From Latilactobacillus fragifolii (lineage in GTDB: Bacteria > Bacillota > Bacilli > Lactobacillales > Lactobacillaceae), in NCBI RefSeq assembly GCF_905332535.1, contig NZ_CAJOCF010000003.1, positions 124,001 through 188,000 of the forward strand: 64,000 nt of DNA. Reading direction: 5' to 3'. Below, piece by piece: positions 9,991-18,734 of the stretch. Both the position numbers and the translations under genes were made by a program. Position 1 is the first letter of the stretch, and each line of letters starts with the position of its first letter. The notes under the pieces were generated by a model, which saw nothing but the letters and a program-made list of their open reading frames with translations, had not been told where the DNA came from and searched no databases.

Positions 9991-10629
9991 ATGACCAAAC
10001 GATTTTCGGCTAGTCTATTCATTGTTGGGACAATCAGTTTTCTAATGATTTTAATTAGCGTGATGCATCATGCGGCTTGGGTTGCACCGTTTGATGCCAT
10101 GATCAGAACTGGCGTCCGTTCGCTTTCTTCCTCATTAATGGATAGCATCAGCATTGCGATTACGTCCATTGGCAATCCCTATAGTATAATGATTTTGACC
10201 ACCATTGTCACCCTTGGCCTACTAAGCTTTAAACAATGGGCAGCGGCTTGCTTTTTAGTCATCAACATGACCGTTTTTTCAACGCTTAACTACTTGATTA
10301 AAATGATTATCCAACGACCGCGACCGCCCTTTCACCATCTAGTCTACGCAGGTGGCTACAGCTTCCCTAGTGGCCATGCCTCGGGAGCGCTCCTTTTTTT
10401 GGGGACTTTAAGCATCTTAGTCTACTACTTAATTCACCAACCCGTTTGGCAAAAAATAGTGATTGGTAGCTGTTTAATACTGGCCCTTGGCATCGGTCTT
10501 AGCCGAATTTACGTGCTCGTTCATTATCCGAGCGATGTCTTAGCTGGCTTTTTATTGGCAACGGCGTGTCTTGGCGGTTCATGGTACTGCTTTATTCATT
10601 TTAAATTATTACATTTGAAGGAGTCCTAA
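9991..10629 (+). CDS. PAP2-family membrane phosphatase
   Basis: About 212 residues from ATG 9991, with AAAGGA 9 nt upstream; a TTG at 9973 overlaps that site and is rejected. About six hydrophobic segments. The three-part phosphatase signature is complete: KMIIQRPRPP, then PSGHASGALL, then SRIYVLVHYPSDVLAG, giving the Lys, Arg, Ser-Gly-His, Arg, His and Asp active site facing outside the membrane. Such enzymes dephosphorylate undecaprenyl-PP or phosphatidylglycerol-phosphate. With a separate UppP nearby (12020-12850) a lipid-carrier recycling role is plausible but not proved. The next gene begins 4 nt after its stop, so they are co-transcribed. Confidence 0.88.
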   Translation: MTKRFSASLFIVGTISFLMILISVMHHAAWVAPFDAMIRTGVRSLSSSLMDSISIAITSIGNPYSIMILTTIVTLGLLSFKQWAAACFLVINMTVFSTLNYLIKMIIQRPRPPFHHLVYAGGYSFPSGHASGALLFLGTLSILVYYLIHQPVWQKIVIGSCLILALGIGLSRIYVLVHYPSDVLAGFLLATACLGGSWYCFIHFKLLHLKES

Positions 10630-10632
10630 CAC

Positions 10633-11193
10633 ATGATACTTAATCATCCCACTAAATTTGCCCATTTTCTATTAGACCAAGCAATCCGGCCCGGCGATGT
10701 TGTTATTGATGCTACCGTGGGGTACGGTGATGATACCTTATTTTTAGCAGAGCGTGTTGCTGATTTTGGACAGGTCTACGGTTTTGAAATTCAAAAAGAA
10801 GCCATCGACAGCTGCGCGGAGCGTCTCATCAAAGCCAACCAAGCGAGTCAGGTTACTTTGCTTAATCAGGGGCACGAGCGGATTATCACTGCTTTACCAC
10901 CTGAATTAAAAGCGCAAGCCGCCATTTTTAGTTTAGGAACCCTCAGTCCAGATTCTTTTGAACATATTACCCTACCTAACACGACAATTTCCGCCTACCA
11001 TCAGATTCTCTCACGGCTTAATCGCGGCGGTTTAATCGTATTCGTCATCGATCCCCGATTCAATGAAACGCAAGAAGAAATCGACTACTTAATCGCGGAT
11101 TTAAGTCGGTTAGAACCAACTAATTACCGAGTATGTCATTTCAAGGCCGTTAATGTCGACCAAGGACAAGTACTGGCAATTGAAAAAATTTAA
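10633..11193 (+). CDS. mnmM: Class I SAM-dependent methyltransferase, MnmM/YtqB-like
   Basis: 186 residues. Rossmann motif I reads VIDATVGYGDDTLFLAERV at about 23-41, followed by an acidic strand end GFEIQKEA. The ATxGxGxDT pattern is that of the YtqB family, which methylates tRNA wobble position 34 (mnm5s2U) in B. subtilis (MnmM). Later segments (FSLGTLSPDS; GGLIVFVIDP) are consistent with the family, although the usual N-terminal NLGYLPGGD-type motif is altered here (SLGTLSPDS). ATG is preceded by GAAGGAG. It is the second gene of the PAP2 operon. The symbol is a likely but not certain assignment. Confidence 0.75.
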   Translation: MILNHPTKFAHFLLDQAIRPGDVVIDATVGYGDDTLFLAERVADFGQVYGFEIQKEAIDSCAERLIKANQASQVTLLNQGHERIITALPPELKAQAAIFSLGTLSPDSFEHITLPNTTISAYHQILSRLNRGGLIVFVIDPRFNETQEEIDYLIADLSRLEPTNYRVCHFKAVNVDQGQVLAIEKI

Positions 11194-11312
11194 AGCATCC
11201 GATGTCAGTTATTAATTCACAAAGGATTAACGCAGACTGGTGCATAATTGCGCAGCAATTGTTTGCGACTCAGGATTACTTAGATGCACGACTAGCCTAT
11301 TCAAACAACAAA

Positions 11313-11350
11313 AGCGCCCTGTCATTTTCAGATGACAGGGCGCTTACTAT
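11313..11350 (-). terminator. Terminator of cutC
   Basis: A 13-bp stem, AGCGCCCTGTCAT with ATGACAGGGCGCT, followed on the minus strand by TTTTGTTGTTT. It lies between the convergent mnmM-like and cutC genes; on the plus strand the following T tract is weak but it may also stop mnmM transcripts. Confidence 0.75.
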
Positions 11351-11351
11351 T

Positions 11352-11987
11352 TTATAATGTTCCGACCACTTTGGTACCGTGTACTTCAGAAAGTTGTAAC
11401 CGTTCTGTTAATGCGTCGGCATTGTCGGCTGTAATCCCACCACCCGGTAAAATCACAATCCGCCCGTCGGCAGCTTGAATTAACATTTTTAAATGGGCTT
11501 CATTGATGGGAGCGGCCAATGGACCACCATGTGTTAAAATTCGTTTAACATCATGCTCAATTAACCACTCCATCGCTGCGACTTGTTGTTCTGTAGCAAT
11601 TTCATCGAAAGCCATATGGAAAACAACTTGCATACCGCTAGCAGCACCAATTAACATTTCCATTGCTTCTTCGTCGATTTGATTGTCAGCTGTTAAACAA
11701 CCAAGGACAATTCCATCGGCCCCTAATTCCTGAGCGGAAAAGATATCAGCTTCCATGATTTTTAATTCTTGATCATTATAAACAAAGTTCCCCCCGCGAG
11801 GACGAATCATCACCATCACTGGTACATCATGTTCATGGGCATAACGGATTGATTCAGCCATCACACCACGGCTGACCGTCGTGCCACCGACAGCCAAGTT
11901 GTCATTTAACTCGATTCGCTTAGCGCCATTGCGGATTGCTGCTGGAATTTTAGTAAAATTTTCAACACACACTTCTTTGATTATCAT
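11352..11987 (-). CDS. cutC: CutC-family copper homeostasis/TIM-barrel protein
   Basis: 211 residues of one TIM barrel. Family hallmarks are the opening IKEVCVENF, the GAKRIELNDNLAVGGTTVS segment (about 22-40), VMIRPRGGNF (about 57-66) and GADGIVLGCL (about 88-97). CutC was linked to copper tolerance in E. coli and Enterococcus; the enzymatic activity is not established. GGAGGG precedes the start. It sits between a terminator and the uppP stop, about 30 nt from uppP's end, so it may be the upstream or separate unit. The copper operon copYB is 20 kb away, so no operon link. Confidence 0.9.
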   Translation of the reverse strand: MIIKEVCVENFTKIPAAIRNGAKRIELNDNLAVGGTTVSRGVMAESIRYAHEHDVPVMVMIRPRGGNFVYNDQELKIMEADIFSAQELGADGIVLGCLTADNQIDEEAMEMLIGAASGMQVVFHMAFDEIATEQQVAAMEWLIEHDVKRILTHGGPLAAPINEAHLKMLIQAADGRIVILPGGGITADNADALTERLQLSEVHGTKVVGTL

Positions 11988-12019
11988 GGATGAATCCCTC
12001 CAAATTTAAATTTAACTCA

Positions 12020-12850
12020 TTAAGCAAATAGCATTGCACCTAAGACGAGCACCCCTAAGATAATGCGGTACCAACCGAAGACTTTGAAATCGTTTCTCTT
12101 GATATACCCCATTAAAAACTTGATTGAAAGTATTGAGACGATGAATGAAACTAGCATGCCTACTAATAGGATAATTGATTGATCACCGGTAAAGGTATTA
12201 CCTTGGAGCAAGAATTTACCAATTTTCAAGATGCTGACCCCGACCATGGTTGGAATTGCCATAAAGAAAGAAAATTCAGCACCCACAAACCGTGATGTGC
12301 CTAAAATAATTGCCCCTAAAATAGTCGCGCCTGAACGGGATGTTCCGGGAATGATTGATAAAGCTTGGAAACAGCCAATCCAAAAGGCGGTCAGCCAAGG
12401 TAACGTGTTGAGATCAGCAAATTTGGGCGTGACAGTCTTGTTGCGATTTTCAATCACAATGAATAAAATCCCATATAGAATCAACATGCTGGCAACAATC
12501 CAATTTTTCATCAAATGTTCATCCATCCAGTCATTCAATGGAAATCCGATAATCACTGATGGAATCACTGCGATAATCACCTTAAACCACAACGTCCATG
12601 TTTGTTTTTGTTCTAATTGGTTCTTATGTGATGAGAATGGATTTAATTTATGAAAGTATAAAACAACAACCGCCATAATCGCTCCAAACTGAATCACATA
12701 ATTAAACATATCGATGAACGCTTTTGATTCATCAAGTTTCAACACACTGCCAACCAACACTAAATGCCCTGTTGAACTAATTGGTAGCCATTCTGTAAAG
12801 CCTTCAACAATCCCTAAAATGATTGTCTTAATCATATTCAAAGTTAACAC
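12020..12850 (-). CDS. uppP: Undecaprenyl-diphosphatase (bacitracin resistance type)
   Basis: 276 residues from GTG 12850, chosen because GGAGGG lies 9 nt upstream; the ATG at 12874 sits before that site and is rejected. The product is an integral membrane enzyme that converts undecaprenyl-PP to undecaprenyl-P at the outer face, recycling the cell-wall lipid carrier. Signatures are EGFTEWLPISSTGHL (about 14-28; catalytic Glu and Ser) and PGTSRSGATI (about 164-173; Arg). Eight or so hydrophobic stretches follow the family plan. It fits with the neighbouring PAP2 phosphatase and the BceAB-type transporter as part of envelope lipid metabolism. Confidence 0.95.
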   Translation of the reverse strand: MLTLNMIKTIILGIVEGFTEWLPISSTGHLVLVGSVLKLDESKAFIDMFNYVIQFGAIMAVVVLYFHKLNPFSSHKNQLEQKQTWTLWFKVIIAVIPSVIIGFPLNDWMDEHLMKNWIVASMLILYGILFIVIENRNKTVTPKFADLNTLPWLTAFWIGCFQALSIIPGTSRSGATILGAIILGTSRFVGAEFSFFMAIPTMVGVSILKIGKFLLQGNTFTGDQSIILLVGMLVSFIVSILSIKFLMGYIKRNDFKVFGWYRIILGVLVLGAMLFA

Positions 12851-12933
12851 AATACTAATCCCTCCGTAATCCATAATCGCTTATTTAGTATACGCATTCC
12901 AACGTTAGATTGCGACTTAAATTGAAACCTTAA

Positions 12934-13863
12934 TCAAATTTTATTCAATTCATCTGCTGGAAAAGCTAACTGGCGTTGCTCCATGACTGCTTGAAAATCA
13001 GCTGGTAATGCGCTTTGAACCGTCACATACCGTTCTTCAAACGGATGATAAAACGTCAACTCGCGACAGTGCAATGCTTGCCGCGGTAATCGTTCATCAG
13101 CAATCCCGTATAAATTATCACCGATTAATGGATGCCCCAATGACGCAAAGTGAACCCGAATTTGATGTGTGCGCCCCGTCAATAACTTCAATTTAACTAG
13201 GGTTGCATCAATCCCATGGGCTTCTTGCCAAAACTCGGTTAACGAGCGTTTACCACCTGCACCAACCACCCGGCGCATGTAAAAATCATCTGACCGTTTA
13301 ATTGGCCGATCAATCCACGCATGTTGCGGATAATCGCGGCGCATATCACCACTGGCAATCGCGACATATGTTTTTTGCAATTCTTTAGATTGGAGTTGCT
13401 TATCCAACAAACTATGGGCAAAGCCGTGCTTGGTAAACATCATCAACCCACTTGTATCACGATCGAGTCGCGTCACCACATGCACCACTTGGCTTTCAGC
13501 CTGTTGATCAATCAAATATTGTTTGACAAAATTAGCCATTGTATTGTGGGGATGGTTTGGCGCTGGTAAAGATGCGACGAACGCCGGTTTATCGACCACT
13601 AAAAAATGGTCGTCTTCAAAAACCACTTTCAAGTCCCCTTTAACCGGGATGACGTGTTCGACGGCCACTTCTGGCGCGAGATAGACAGTTACCACATCAT
13701 TTTGAACCAGCTGGGCATTGGTATGTGCCTCTTGGCCATTGACGAGGATTGTGCCTCCTGCAAATTTAATTTTGGTTAATTGACTGCGAGAAAGCTTGTG
13801 CCGCCGTAAAAAATTCCGTAACACACAGCCTTCTGCATCTTGATATTGCCATTCAAATTTCAT
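12934..13863 (-). CDS. RluD-family 23S rRNA/tRNA pseudouridine synthase
   Basis: About 309 residues from ATG 13863. The longer frame up to 13998 would intrude 140 nt into nadK. An N-terminal S4-like part (RNFLRRHKLSRSQLTKIKFAGGTILVNGQ, about 15-45) is followed by the RluA/RluD core with catalytic VTRLDRDTSGLMMFTKH near residue 130 and a GRTHQIRVHFASLGHPLIGD motif near 225. It isomerises uridines in large-subunit rRNA or tRNA; B. subtilis YjbO is the positional homologue. The start overlaps the nadK stop by 11 nt, so the relQ-nadK-rlu genes are translationally linked. No other function suggested. Confidence 0.9.
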   Translation of the reverse strand: MKFEWQYQDAEGCVLRNFLRRHKLSRSQLTKIKFAGGTILVNGQEAHTNAQLVQNDVVTVYLAPEVAVEHVIPVKGDLKVVFEDDHFLVVDKPAFVASLPAPNHPHNTMANFVKQYLIDQQAESQVVHVVTRLDRDTSGLMMFTKHGFAHSLLDKQLQSKELQKTYVAIASGDMRRDYPQHAWIDRPIKRSDDFYMRRVVGAGGKRSLTEFWQEAHGIDATLVKLKLLTGRTHQIRVHFASLGHPLIGDNLYGIADERLPRQALHCRELTFYHPFEERYVTVQSALPADFQAVMEQRQLAFPADELNKI

Positions 13864-14659
13864 GTTTTGACCCAATAAATGCATCTTCGACCCGATCCCA
13901 AAAATGGGTATGCCGATAACGTGCAAATTGTATTCTTTCCTTTGCAATTTTGAATTGCATCGAGGCAATTGGTCGATCCTTAAATGTGAATTGATCAATT
14001 GTCACAACGTAATCACTTGTCTTAGACGGCTTCAATAATAACCATTCATCTGACGGCAGTACAATTGGTGCCGATAACGTTCGGTACACCCGATTGTTAA
14101 TTGACGCAATTTCAGTCATCTGCATCGCCTCTAGTCGCGGATGTAAAACCGCCCCCCCAATCGACTTGCTATAAGCCGTCGAGCCAGTAGGGGTGGAAAT
14201 ACAAAGCCCATCGCCTCTAAAACTTTCAAAAAAATTCTCTTTAATGTAAACGTCCGTCCGCAAAGTCGCTGCATACCGGCGCAACGTCACTTCATTGAGC
14301 GCTAAATTACGACTAATCTCATGCGTATCAGCGTATTCAATCTTTACTTCCAGTAATGGATAACTAATACTCTGACCAAGATCTTCTTGTAAAGCGACCA
14401 CTAAATCGTCGACTTCAAAGTCGCGCCAGTCTGTATAAAATCCAAGATGGCCAGTATGAACACCAATAAAACGGATATGATCTAAATCGCTAGCATAACG
14501 GTGAAAAGCGGCCAAAAGGGTCCCATCCCCACCGACTGAAATAACCACATCAGGGGTTTGCTCATCGATGACAAACCCTGTATTGATCAACTTTTGCGTT
14601 AAGCGATTGGCAACGTGAACGGAGGAACTACCGTTATTGCTAAATACCGTTACTCTCAA
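13853..14659 (-). CDS. nadK: NAD kinase
   Basis: 268 residues. It phosphorylates NAD to NADP with ATP or polyphosphate. The GGDGTLLAAFH motif (about 43-53) carries the catalytic Asp, NEVTLRR (about 122-128) the second conserved NE motif, and GDGLCISTPTGSTAY (about 148-162) the substrate loop. The start overlaps the relQ stop by 4 nt (ATGA). Position after relQ and before a RluD-type gene is the conserved Firmicute arrangement (yjbM-nadF-yjbO in B. subtilis). Confidence 0.95.
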   Translation of the reverse strand: MRVTVFSNNGSSSVHVANRLTQKLINTGFVIDEQTPDVVISVGGDGTLLAAFHRYASDLDHIRFIGVHTGHLGFYTDWRDFEVDDLVVALQEDLGQSISYPLLEVKIEYADTHEISRNLALNEVTLRRYAATLRTDVYIKENFFESFRGDGLCISTPTGSTAYSKSIGGAVLHPRLEAMQMTEIASINNRVYRTLSAPIVLPSDEWLLLKPSKTSDYVVTIDQFTFKDRPIASMQFKIAKERIQFARYRHTHFWDRVEDAFIGSKHEI

Positions 14660-15330
14660 TCTGGCGTCTCTCCTTCAGAATCGTTTTCAGTTGCCTTTTC
14701 AAGTGCATTTTGCCATTTCCCATATGAGAAGAGTTGTTGTGCTTCTTGAATTTCCTCGCGAATTTCAGACATTTCTTTATCTAACATAAATGATGCTTCA
14801 GCCGCTCTTTTTAAACGGGCCTTCAACGTTTCAGGAAATTCCCCTTGATATTTGTAATTTAATGAATGTTCAATTGTTGCCCAAAAATTCATCGACATTG
14901 TTCGAATCTGAATCTCGGCTAAAATCAATTTTTCGCCATTGATTAATTGGACTGGGTATTCAATCACAATGTGATATGATCGGTAACCACTAGGCTTAAC
15001 GTTTGAAACATAATCTCGTTCTTCGATAATTTTCATATCAGTTCGTTGATGCAAAAGCCCCACAATTTCGTGGATATCTTCCACAAACTGACACATAATC
15101 CGCAAACCAGCGATATCTTGCATATCTTGTTCGAGTAAATCTTCTGTAATATAGCGGCGTTGCATCTTTTCTTTGATACTGTCAATTGGTTTAACGCGTC
15201 CGGTTACAAATTCGATGGGTGCATGTTCATTATTTTGTTGGTATTGCTTGCGCATCCCACGCAATTTGATTTTTAATTCACTAACGGCCTGTTCATAAGG
15301 CATTAAAAACTTTTTCCAATTTTCGACCAT
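14656..15330 (-). CDS. relQ: Small alarmone synthetase RelQ (GTP pyrophosphokinase)
   Basis: About 224 residues from the second ATG (15330), with GAGGGG 6 nt upstream; the ATG at 15333 and an ATG at 15348 are less well spaced. The protein is a single RelA/SpoT synthetase domain without hydrolase, TGS or ACT domains. Conserved synthetase motifs include DIAGLRIMC (about 75), GYRSYHIVIEYP (about 115) and EIQIRTMSMNFWATIEHSLNYKY (about 140). RelQ enzymes form tetramers and make (p)ppGpp during envelope or alkaline stress. Upstream is the divergent CYTH gene. It begins the relQ-nadK-rlu operon. Confidence 0.92.
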   Translation of the reverse strand: MVENWKKFLMPYEQAVSELKIKLRGMRKQYQQNNEHAPIEFVTGRVKPIDSIKEKMQRRYITEDLLEQDMQDIAGLRIMCQFVEDIHEIVGLLHQRTDMKIIEERDYVSNVKPSGYRSYHIVIEYPVQLINGEKLILAEIQIRTMSMNFWATIEHSLNYKYQGEFPETLKARLKRAAEASFMLDKEMSEIREEIQEAQQLFSYGKWQNALEKATENDSEGETPD

Positions 15331-15483
15331 CATAAACCCCTCATTCACTCTGTCACATACAGCACTATTTTAACATAGATTAGAATTGAATAAATAATAA
15401 TCGTCTGAAATACAAATTTCATTACAAGTCTGCTTTTTTATGCTACGATGATAATATTGCTTTTTTAAAAAGGAGCTCAACCG

Positions 15484-16065
15484 ATGTCAAAAACGATTGA
15501 ACGCGAATTTAAGGCGATGTTGACAGCAACCCAATTTGCACAACTACAAGCGGACTATCCATTTGCGGCCCCCTTTGTGCAAACCAATTATTATTACGAA
15601 CTGCCGGAACAGGGATTAGCTAAGCGCCACTGGGGATTACGGATTCGCTGCTTTGAAACCTATGCCGAACAGACATTAAAGGTCCCAAGTATCGAAAATG
15701 ACCATAGTTTACTTGAAATCACTGATCGCCTAACCCTTGAGCAGGCCGCCTACTTAATCAAACAACAAACCATATTGTCTTCGGGACAGATTGTTGCTTA
15801 TTTTGCAGTCCAAAACGTGCTGTTCAATGAATTGTTCATCTGGGGGCAAGCAACAACGCACCGCCAAACCACAGCCTTAGCTGCTGGATTGTTAACGCTT
15901 GATGTCACTCACTATCCTGATGAAACTCAGGACTATGAAGTCGAAATTGAAGTCACCAACGTTCAAAAAGGGGCAACTTGGTTTAAAACATTTATCACGC
16001 ACTATCAGTTAAATGAACAAACACCACCCAATAAAATTGCGCGCGCCCTTATCCATCAAGCTTAA
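15484..16065 (+). CDS. CYTH-domain protein (triphosphate tunnel metalloenzyme, YjbK type)
   Basis: 193 residues. The ExExK signature is at E6, E8 and K10 (SKTIEREFKAML). Alternating basic and acidic strands (RIRCFE; LKVP; LEITDRL; VEIEVTN) build the eight-stranded tunnel that binds triphosphate with metal ions. B. subtilis YjbK lies in the same neighbourhood of relQ; related enzymes act on tripolyphosphate or thiamine triphosphate, and no adenylate cyclase role is implied. AAGGAG precedes the start. Divergent from relQ, 150 nt apart. Confidence 0.88.
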   Translation: MSKTIEREFKAMLTATQFAQLQADYPFAAPFVQTNYYYELPEQGLAKRHWGLRIRCFETYAEQTLKVPSIENDHSLLEITDRLTLEQAAYLIKQQTILSSGQIVAYFAVQNVLFNELFIWGQATTHRQTTALAAGLLTLDVTHYPDETQDYEVEIEVTNVQKGATWFKTFITHYQLNEQTPPNKIARALIHQA

Positions 16066-16169
16066 AATTTGTCAAGCTAATTTATTGCATAATTTTAAAA
16101 TTTTGTTAGAGTAGACAAGTACAAGCTTGTCGAACAGTAATCCAATACAGAAAGTTGGGGGAAACGAAT

Positions 16170-16820
16170 TTGTTAGAAGTGTTTTTATTTATCAACCCAA
16201 TCGGGCAACTTTGTTTACGTTCTGAAGAGGCACTTTTAAGAATCATCGGCGAAACCGATGCAAATATTCATTTTAAGTTTATTCCTGTCTTAAACTTAAA
16301 AAACGTCGAGCGTTACATGCAATTTCAACAACAAAATAGTCATGATTTAAACTTACGGAATCATGTCTTTAGCACGATTTATGAAGCAGTCCTCGCTTAT
16401 AAAGCTGCAACCTTCCAAGGGGGCAAGAAGAGCCAATCGTTTCTAATGCAACTTCAACAAGCCTTCCGTGAACCGGATATGGAACTTAATAACGAATTAG
16501 TTCTCACCATTGCTAAACGCGTGGGACTCGATACCGAAATGTTACTTGAAGATTGGCATAGTCCACTCACTAAACAGGCATTTGATTCTGATCAACAACT
16601 ATCTTGTGAAATGAACATTCAAACAACCCCTTCAGCAGTGGTCTTCAACTATTCAAAAGATGAAGGCGAATCAGGCTTATTAATTGAAAATTGCGATTCA
16701 TATGAACTTTTGAAACAAGCCTGTTGTGCTGAAACAACGCCTGAAGAGACTTTCCAATCACTCAAAAAACAAAAAGGCGCCCTCTCACGAGCCGCTTTAC
16801 ATGTTATTTCTCAATCTTAG
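16170..16820 (+). CDS. spxH: DsbA-like Spx adaptor (YjbH/SpxH family)
   Basis: 216 residues from a TTG at 16170 with a GGGGG ribosome-binding site 8 nt upstream. The protein is a thioredoxin-fold adaptor of the YjbH family, which in B. subtilis delivers Spx to ClpXP. The position of the CPEC motif in YjbH (after VDP) is here NPIGQLC: the first cysteine is replaced by Gly, so the redox pair is lost and only one Cys (residue 15) remains. The ribosome-proximal order with CYTH, relQ, coiA, mecA and spx matches the yjb cluster. Its stop overlaps the convergent coiA stop and its terminator lies inside coiA. Confidence 0.8.
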   Translation: MLEVFLFINPIGQLCLRSEEALLRIIGETDANIHFKFIPVLNLKNVERYMQFQQQNSHDLNLRNHVFSTIYEAVLAYKAATFQGGKKSQSFLMQLQQAFREPDMELNNELVLTIAKRVGLDTEMLLEDWHSPLTKQAFDSDQQLSCEMNIQTTPSAVVFNYSKDEGESGLLIENCDSYELLKQACCAETTPEETFQSLKKQKGALSRAALHVISQS

Positions 16821-17815
16821 AACCGGCAGTCAAACGACACCGGTTCTTTTTTGATGGCTTGTTTTAAAGCCGCTTGCCCCCAGTGTACAAATAAGGATTG
16901 CTTAAGTAACGGCTGATACAATAAAGGCGTTACCGCTAAAAAATGATCAATTGGTTGGCCACTCAACCACCATGTCACACGACTTTCAAACTGGCTGACC
17001 TGATAAATTGGTGGGACGTTGTGCGTGCAGTAACACCACTTTGGAACATTTTGTAACCGTTCATGGTGTGTATAACAAGCCGCCTGTAACGTTACATAAT
17101 GGGCATCTTGCAGTCCTAACCGTCGACAAATCGCTTGCTGCTGAATCACCTGTGACTTACCCGTATAATGATTGGCTGGTAGTTGTACTTGTGTTACAAG
17201 CAAGCGCACAAACGCCTCAGTAGTTAATCGTAGGGTTTGCCAAGCATATCCCGCAAAATCACGAGCAACAATATGGTGATATAACACCCATTGGCCCTGT
17301 TTAGGTAGATAACTGACAACATAAAACCCCCACTGCCGCCGATAATTGATAAACCCTAACTGTTGCTGACTTAAATAACGATTAGTCAAACAGTACCGTT
17401 CGCCGACCACCCATCGTACTGGTAATTGCCGTTGCTGATAGCCAATTGTTCGCTGATTTAACTTATCTGGCGACAATGGGCTACATTGGTATTCAATAAT
17501 TAATGCTTGCTGATCCCGGGTTAACCAGACATCAGCCCGCTGTGTCTCGCCGACAGGCACCTCAAAACTGGCATGCCAGCCCAACGCGTGTGCTAATTCA
17601 GCAATCGCCTGTTTCCCCGCTTGATGGGTCGAACTCTCACCACCACCGAGGACATGTTCTGCGACATGTGCAAAATATGGTGCTTTGTGCGCACCACAAT
17701 GTAACTGCACTGCTTTTTGACAACGGGGGCAGAAGTAGCGCGTTACTCGCTGTTGTTTGGCTGCTTGATCAGCACGAATTAAGCTCCCATTCATGGTCTG
17801 TGCAACTTTCATCAT
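16817..17815 (-). CDS. coiA: Competence protein CoiA
   Basis: 332 residues; either of two adjacent ATGs (17815 or 17812) may start, with GGGGTGA upstream. An N-terminal zinc-finger-like segment (YFCPRCQKAVQLHCG, about 27-42, then APYFAH) precedes a restriction-endonuclease-like fold with ADVWLTRDQQALIIEYQCSPLS (about 112-133), where Asp, Glu and the following QxS/C would form the nuclease core. CoiA is needed for recombination of incoming DNA during transformation. It is in the usual place next to mecA. The last codons also carry the terminator of the convergent spxH gene. The protein is intact. Confidence 0.9.
   Translation of the reverse strand: MMKVAQTMNGSLIRADQAAKQQRVTRYFCPRCQKAVQLHCGAHKAPYFAHVAEHVLGGGESSTHQAGKQAIAELAHALGWHASFEVPVGETQRADVWLTRDQQALIIEYQCSPLSPDKLNQRTIGYQQRQLPVRWVVGERYCLTNRYLSQQQLGFINYRRQWGFYVVSYLPKQGQWVLYHHIVARDFAGYAWQTLRLTTEAFVRLLVTQVQLPANHYTGKSQVIQQQAICRRLGLQDAHYVTLQAACYTHHERLQNVPKWCYCTHNVPPIYQVSQFESRVTWWLSGQPIDHFLAVTPLLYQPLLKQSLFVHWGQAALKQAIKKEPVSFDCRF
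16820..16852 (+). terminator. Terminator of spxH lying inside the coiA 3' coding region
   Basis: GAACCGG (16820-16826) pairs with CCGGTTC (16840-16846), loop of 13 nt, followed by TTTTTT on the plus strand. The minus strand has no T run, so it acts only on spxH transcripts. It overlaps the last eleven codons of coiA. Confidence 0.8.
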
Positions 17816-17841
17816 TTATCACCCCACCAAAAATACGCAAA

Positions 17842-17880
17842 AAAAAAACGGGTTTTCCTAAATTTAGGAAAACCCGTTAT
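17842..17880 (-). terminator. Terminator of mecA
   Basis: A 13-bp hairpin, AACGGGTTTTCCT with AGGAAAACCCGTT, followed on the minus strand by a run of eight or more T. It separates mecA from the downstream coiA, so coiA needs its own promoter or readthrough. Confidence 0.85.
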
Positions 17881-17882
17881 TT

Positions 17883-18572
17883 TTAACGTTTAAAGTAGTA
17901 GCGTGTTAATTCAAGGGCACTATTATCCATGACCTTTTCACCGAATTCATTCAAAAAAGCTGCTGTGTATTCTGACTTCTGCCCATATTCATTAGCAACC
18001 GCTAAATCATCCTTTGCAAAAGCTTCGGTCGTATTCTCCATAAAGATAATAATCTGGGCATAATACTGATGTTTGTAAAGAAATAGGTTCGACACACCGC
18101 TTTCGATGTGTAATTGTTGGGCCAAAGCAACCCAATCGTCAAATGACTTGAATGATAATACAATTTGTTTCATTGGATTATCCGGTTGATTCATATAAGC
18201 GGTCATTTCATCCGCTTCTTCAGTCACGTCATCTTGGATTGTATCGCGCTTTAATAGTTGCTCTTTAATGTATTCAGTAATACCATCTTTGCCTTGCACC
18301 ATTTCTGATTGACCTTTACCACCGTCAAAGTTTGGCATATTCTTACTAATCAGCAATTCTAACCCTTGATCGTTAGGCAACACTTGGAACGTTACTGCAT
18401 CATTGTTCGCAAATGTGTGTTCACTGTCCACTTCTTCCAGAATTGAATAGAAGAATCGCTCAATCTTTTTGTGATTGCTTAACAAATCAAGGCCAGTAAT
18501 CCCGCGTTCTTCTAAATCATCATTTTCTAATAGAACCCGAATTGTATTATCGTCGATTTTTTCCATTCTCAT
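17883..18572 (-). CDS. mecA: Adaptor protein MecA
   Basis: 229 residues. MecA binds ClpC and substrates and feeds them to ClpCP; in Bacillus it targets ComK, in streptococci ComX. The N-terminal domain begins MRMEKIDDNTIRVLLENDDLEERGIT, a family hallmark; an acidic linker (about 110-135) leads to the C-terminal domain (LSFKSFDDWVALAQQL and LYKHQYYAQIIIFME). AAAGGGG sits 9 nt before the start. It is flanked by terminators on both sides, so it is monocistronic. Its presence with a ComK-like gene at 62.7 kb suggests a competence brake in this organism (inference). Confidence 0.95.
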   Translation of the reverse strand: MRMEKIDDNTIRVLLENDDLEERGITGLDLLSNHKKIERFFYSILEEVDSEHTFANNDAVTFQVLPNDQGLELLISKNMPNFDGGKGQSEMVQGKDGITEYIKEQLLKRDTIQDDVTEEADEMTAYMNQPDNPMKQIVLSFKSFDDWVALAQQLHIESGVSNLFLYKHQYYAQIIIFMENTTEAFAKDDLAVANEYGQKSEYTAAFLNEFGEKVMDNSALELTRYYFKR

Positions 18573-18698
18573 GGGACAACGCCCCTTTCTAACGCGCTTC
18601 TTATAGCGTCGTAATTCACTCTCTTTGACTTACCATACCAGTATCTGGCGTAACATTCAAGTATCTACTACATCGCAGCCATTAGTTTTTTAGCCACC

Positions 18699-18729
18699 AA
18701 AAAAGCCGGGGCTTTTAACAGCCCCGACA
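18699..18729 (-). terminator. Terminator of spx
   Basis: GTCGGGGCT pairs with AGCCCCGGC (one mismatch), followed on the minus strand by TTTTTT; 5 nt after the spx stop. Confidence 0.85.
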
Positions 18730-18734
18730 CTTCT

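Noticed and set aside
11200-11312. Small gene between mnmM-like gene and cutC terminator
   Set aside because: Short inverted repeat AATTGCGCAGCAATT only; no credible reading frame.
12231-12653. 140-codon plus-strand frame opposite uppP
   Set aside because: A shadow of the reading frame of the well-supported uppP gene; no ribosome-binding site and no family.
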